Assembly: GCA_020833205.1 (NCBI GenBank)
Contig: JAJHQT010000045.1
Span: 1-6,991, forward strand
Origin: Pyrobaculum sp.
GTDB lineage: Archaea; Thermoproteota; Thermoprotei; Thermoproteales; Thermoproteaceae
Reading direction: 5' to 3'
DNA length: 6,991 nt
A model generated the notes under the pieces. The model was not told the DNA's origin and made no database searches. It was given only the letters and a program-made list of their open reading frames with translations. Shown here piece after piece: positions 5,900 to 6,991 of this stretch. A program made the translations under genes and the position numbers. Positions within the stretch are counted from its first letter, which is position 1; each line of letters starts with the position of its first letter.

Positions 5900-6319
5900 C
5901 TACTGGCGGCTTTTAACTAATTCTATCAACAACTTCTGGATCTCTAGGAGGGTGGTCTGGACGGCATCTATCCTCTTGGCCAAGTCGTCTATCCTTTTGT
6001 TGGTCTCGTCTATTCTTCTGTTTGTTTCGTCTATTCTTGCCGAAAGCGTCTTAACAACGTCGTCTATCCGTGCCGAGAGTGTTTTGACGATGTCGTCTAT
6101 GCGTTGGTTTGTCTGGTCTATCCTCTTGTTTGTTTCGTCTATTCTGCTGTCTAGTCTTGCGATTTCGGTTCTTATTTCTTTCAAGTCGCCTACTATGGTG
6201 CCGAGGTAGAGGATGAGGACGTCTTCGGTGGATAGCTTCTTACCTTCCCTGATCTCGTCCAAGACGTGCTCCACCGCCATCTTAAGCGCATCATACGCAA
6301 TGCTTGAGGCATCAGCCAC
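5900..6319 (-). CDS. Small coiled-coil protein with heptad and 11-residue repeats
   Basis: A 139-residue acidic/basic protein with no enzymatic motif. Seen: an N-terminal globular or helical part (1-58; ASSIAYDALKMAVEHVLDEI, then LSTEDVLILYLG), then repeat units each starting RID. Two are heptads (59-72, RIDETNK/RIDQTNQ), two are 11-residue units (73-94, RIDDIVKTLSA and RIDDVVKTLSA), four are heptads (95-122), and a hydrophobic leucine-rich end (TLLEIQKLLIELV) follows. No signal peptide or membrane segment. Start: GTG 6319 is 22.5 nt from a TATA box; the frame is open upstream to 6595, but the extra part looks non-coding and crosses the promoter. Known: similar RIDETNK proteins are common and mostly uncharacterised in Thermoproteales. 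Inference: a homo-oligomeric scaffold or adaptor. Function unknown. Confidence 0.8.
   Translation of the reverse strand: MADASSIAYDALKMAVEHVLDEIREGKKLSTEDVLILYLGTIVGDLKEIRTEIARLDSRIDETNKRIDQTNQRIDDIVKTLSARIDDVVKTLSARIDETNRRIDETNKRIDDLAKRIDAVQTTLLEIQKLLIELVKSRQ
5954..6145 (-). repeat. Coding repeats of 21 bp and 33 bp
   Basis: Six 21-bp units surround two adjacent 33-bp units (6038-6103). The copies differ at several bases; the two 33-bp units encode the same residues except one Ile/Val, so the protein pattern appears to be kept by selection. Confidence 0.75.
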
Positions 6320-6337
6320 AAAACACCCCCAACACCA

Positions 6338-6345
6338 ATATAAAA
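6338..6345 (-). promoter_or_regulatory. TATA box of the coiled-coil gene
   Basis: Read on the - strand as TTTTATAT, with core centred at 6341.5, 22.5 nt before GTG 6319. This indicates a leaderless mRNA. A GGGGGTG just before the start could also aid ribosome binding if the transcript starts further upstream. Confidence 0.6.
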
Positions 6346-6627
6346 ACATTGCGCATAACGACCAGTGGGGGAGCCACGGCGTGTTGTTTCTCCGGCGTAT
6401 GGTCCTCCGGCGTTTTCGAGCTTGACAATCTTCGCGGCTTGTTGCTAAGTGCAACGCCGGGGTCCTCGGCTGAACGTTGCGATTGAGTTGTGTCTGGGGT
6501 GACAACGTAGCGGCTTTTGCCCAGAGTGTTGCGTCTATTGCGTTCGCCGTGACGGTGGGGCCCTTCTCGGGCTTTGTGTAGTGTATTTTCTGCATATGGT
6601 GAATACTTTTTTGGAGATTCTATTATT
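6346..6627. other. Spacer between divergent coiled-coil gene and ADH remnant
   Basis: No gene recognised. Small hairpins are present: GTTGC 6441-6445 with GCAAC 6451-6455, and GCCG/CGGC around 6456-6471. CTCCGGCGT is repeated at 6391-6399 and 6406-6414. A degraded TATA-like AATACTTTTT lies at about 6602-6611, the expected distance before the dehydrogenase start. The stretch may include remains of an older gene, but I cannot identify one. Confidence 0.4.
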
Positions 6628-6991
6628 GTGAAGTCCCGGGCTACGGTTATGAGGAGGTATAGAGAGCCCTTGTCTATGGAATATATTGACGTTCCTGAGC
6701 CCCGCGGCGATGATGTGGAAATCGCCGGCGCCGGCGTGTGCCACAGCAACCTCCGTCTGTGGAGGGGCGAGATGGAGGGGTTCCCTACGCCTCAGCCGAT
6801 GGTACTGGGCCACCAGAACTCCGGCGTGGTCTCCGCAGGGGGGGAAGGTGCCGGACGAGTTCAGGTAGGGACGCCGGTTTTGGTGTTTGGAGACTGGTAC
6901 GAGGCAGAGGACTAGTTCACGCTGACCGGGGAGTGGCAACTGGCTAGGAGTACTGCCCAGCCCGGCATTGTGAAGTACAAAGGCGGCTACT
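6628..6991 (+). pseudogene. Zinc-dependent alcohol dehydrogenase remnant (medium-chain), runs off window
   Basis: Seen: from GTG 6628 the frame reads like the start of a zinc alcohol dehydrogenase (MDR family): RRYREPLSMEYIDVPEPRGDD, the zinc-site motif GVCHSN, LWRGE, VLGHQNSGVV and PVLVFGDW. It then meets TAG at 6913-6915. After the stop the same frame continues with family-like sequence (LTGEWQLA, QPGIVKYKGGY) to the window end, so the stop lies inside an older reading frame. Other damage: the conserved GHE is GHQ; the strand before GAGVCH seems short by about two residues; and between the G7 run at 6838-6844 and CAGG at 6862 the expected GKVPDEF reads in the +1 frame, pointing to an inserted G offset by a lost base. 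Known: intact enzymes are NAD(P)-dependent and about 330-350 residues. Inference: a decaying gene; sequencing error is the alternative. Confidence 0.75.

Noticed and set aside
5801..5920. Open + frame with coding-like codons, lacking a start
   Set aside because: No start codon or promoter, an in-frame stop just upstream, and its end overlaps the well-supported coiled-coil gene.
6320..6595. 92-residue upstream extension of the coiled-coil protein
   Set aside because: It crosses the TATA box at 6338-6345, has unusual composition, and the expected N-terminus (ASSIAYDALK) starts right after GTG 6319.
6346..6627. Possible insertion-sequence remnant in the divergent spacer
   Set aside because: Small hairpins and a 9-bp direct repeat exist, but no transposase motif or terminal inverted repeat could be recognised.
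6913..6915. TAG read as pyrrolysine in the dehydrogenase
   Set aside because: Pyrrolysine coding is not known in Thermoproteales, and other lesions in the same gene point to decay.

Overview
The window looks like a chromosome segment from a hyperthermophilic crenarchaeon of the Thermoproteales, most like Pyrobaculum or Thermoproteus. I infer this from four things: GC-rich genes separated by short AT-rich promoters, TATA boxes at nearly constant distance from start codons with no room for a ribosome binding site (leaderless mRNAs), an archaeal FAU-1/DUF402 ribonuclease, and a RIDETNK-type coiled-coil protein. No database search was possible, so the taxonomy is a judgement.

Layout. Positions 1-603 (+) hold the 3' part of a short-chain dehydrogenase/reductase whose start lies before the window. 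Positions 604-906 are non-coding: a GC-rich part with a hairpin, then an AT-rich promoter island. Positions 907-2429 (+) hold a two-gene operon overlapping by ATGA: a cyclase-family metal hydrolase and a GHMP kinase, probably homoserine kinase (threonine pathway). Positions 2450-2725 (+) hold a 91-residue stand-alone ATP-cone protein. It converges on, and overlaps by 35 nt, the FAU-1-like RNase gene at 2691-4040 (-).

Positions 4041-4462 have no convincing protein gene. They hold a palindromic TATA box that could fire in both directions, and a stretch of about 220 nt whose long perfect inverted repeats and closing T-run suggest a structured non-coding RNA. A radical SAM/SPASM protein of the NirJ/AhbC/AhbD (heme or heme d1) type follows at 4463-5647 (+). 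Its coding strand changes from G-rich to strongly C-rich about halfway along. Positions 5648-5899 hold a terminator and nothing else convincing. Positions 5900-6319 (-) encode a small coiled-coil protein built of heptads interrupted by two 11-residue repeats. From 6628 (+) to the window end lies a decaying zinc alcohol dehydrogenase with a premature stop, a pair of apparently compensating frameshifts and a changed GHE motif.

The genes do not form one pathway. The only clear operon is cyclase-homoserine kinase. Most promising for new biology are the putative RNA at about 4085-4306, the free-standing ATP-cone and the cyclase-kinase coupling. I see no CRISPR array, intact transposon, tRNA or rRNA.
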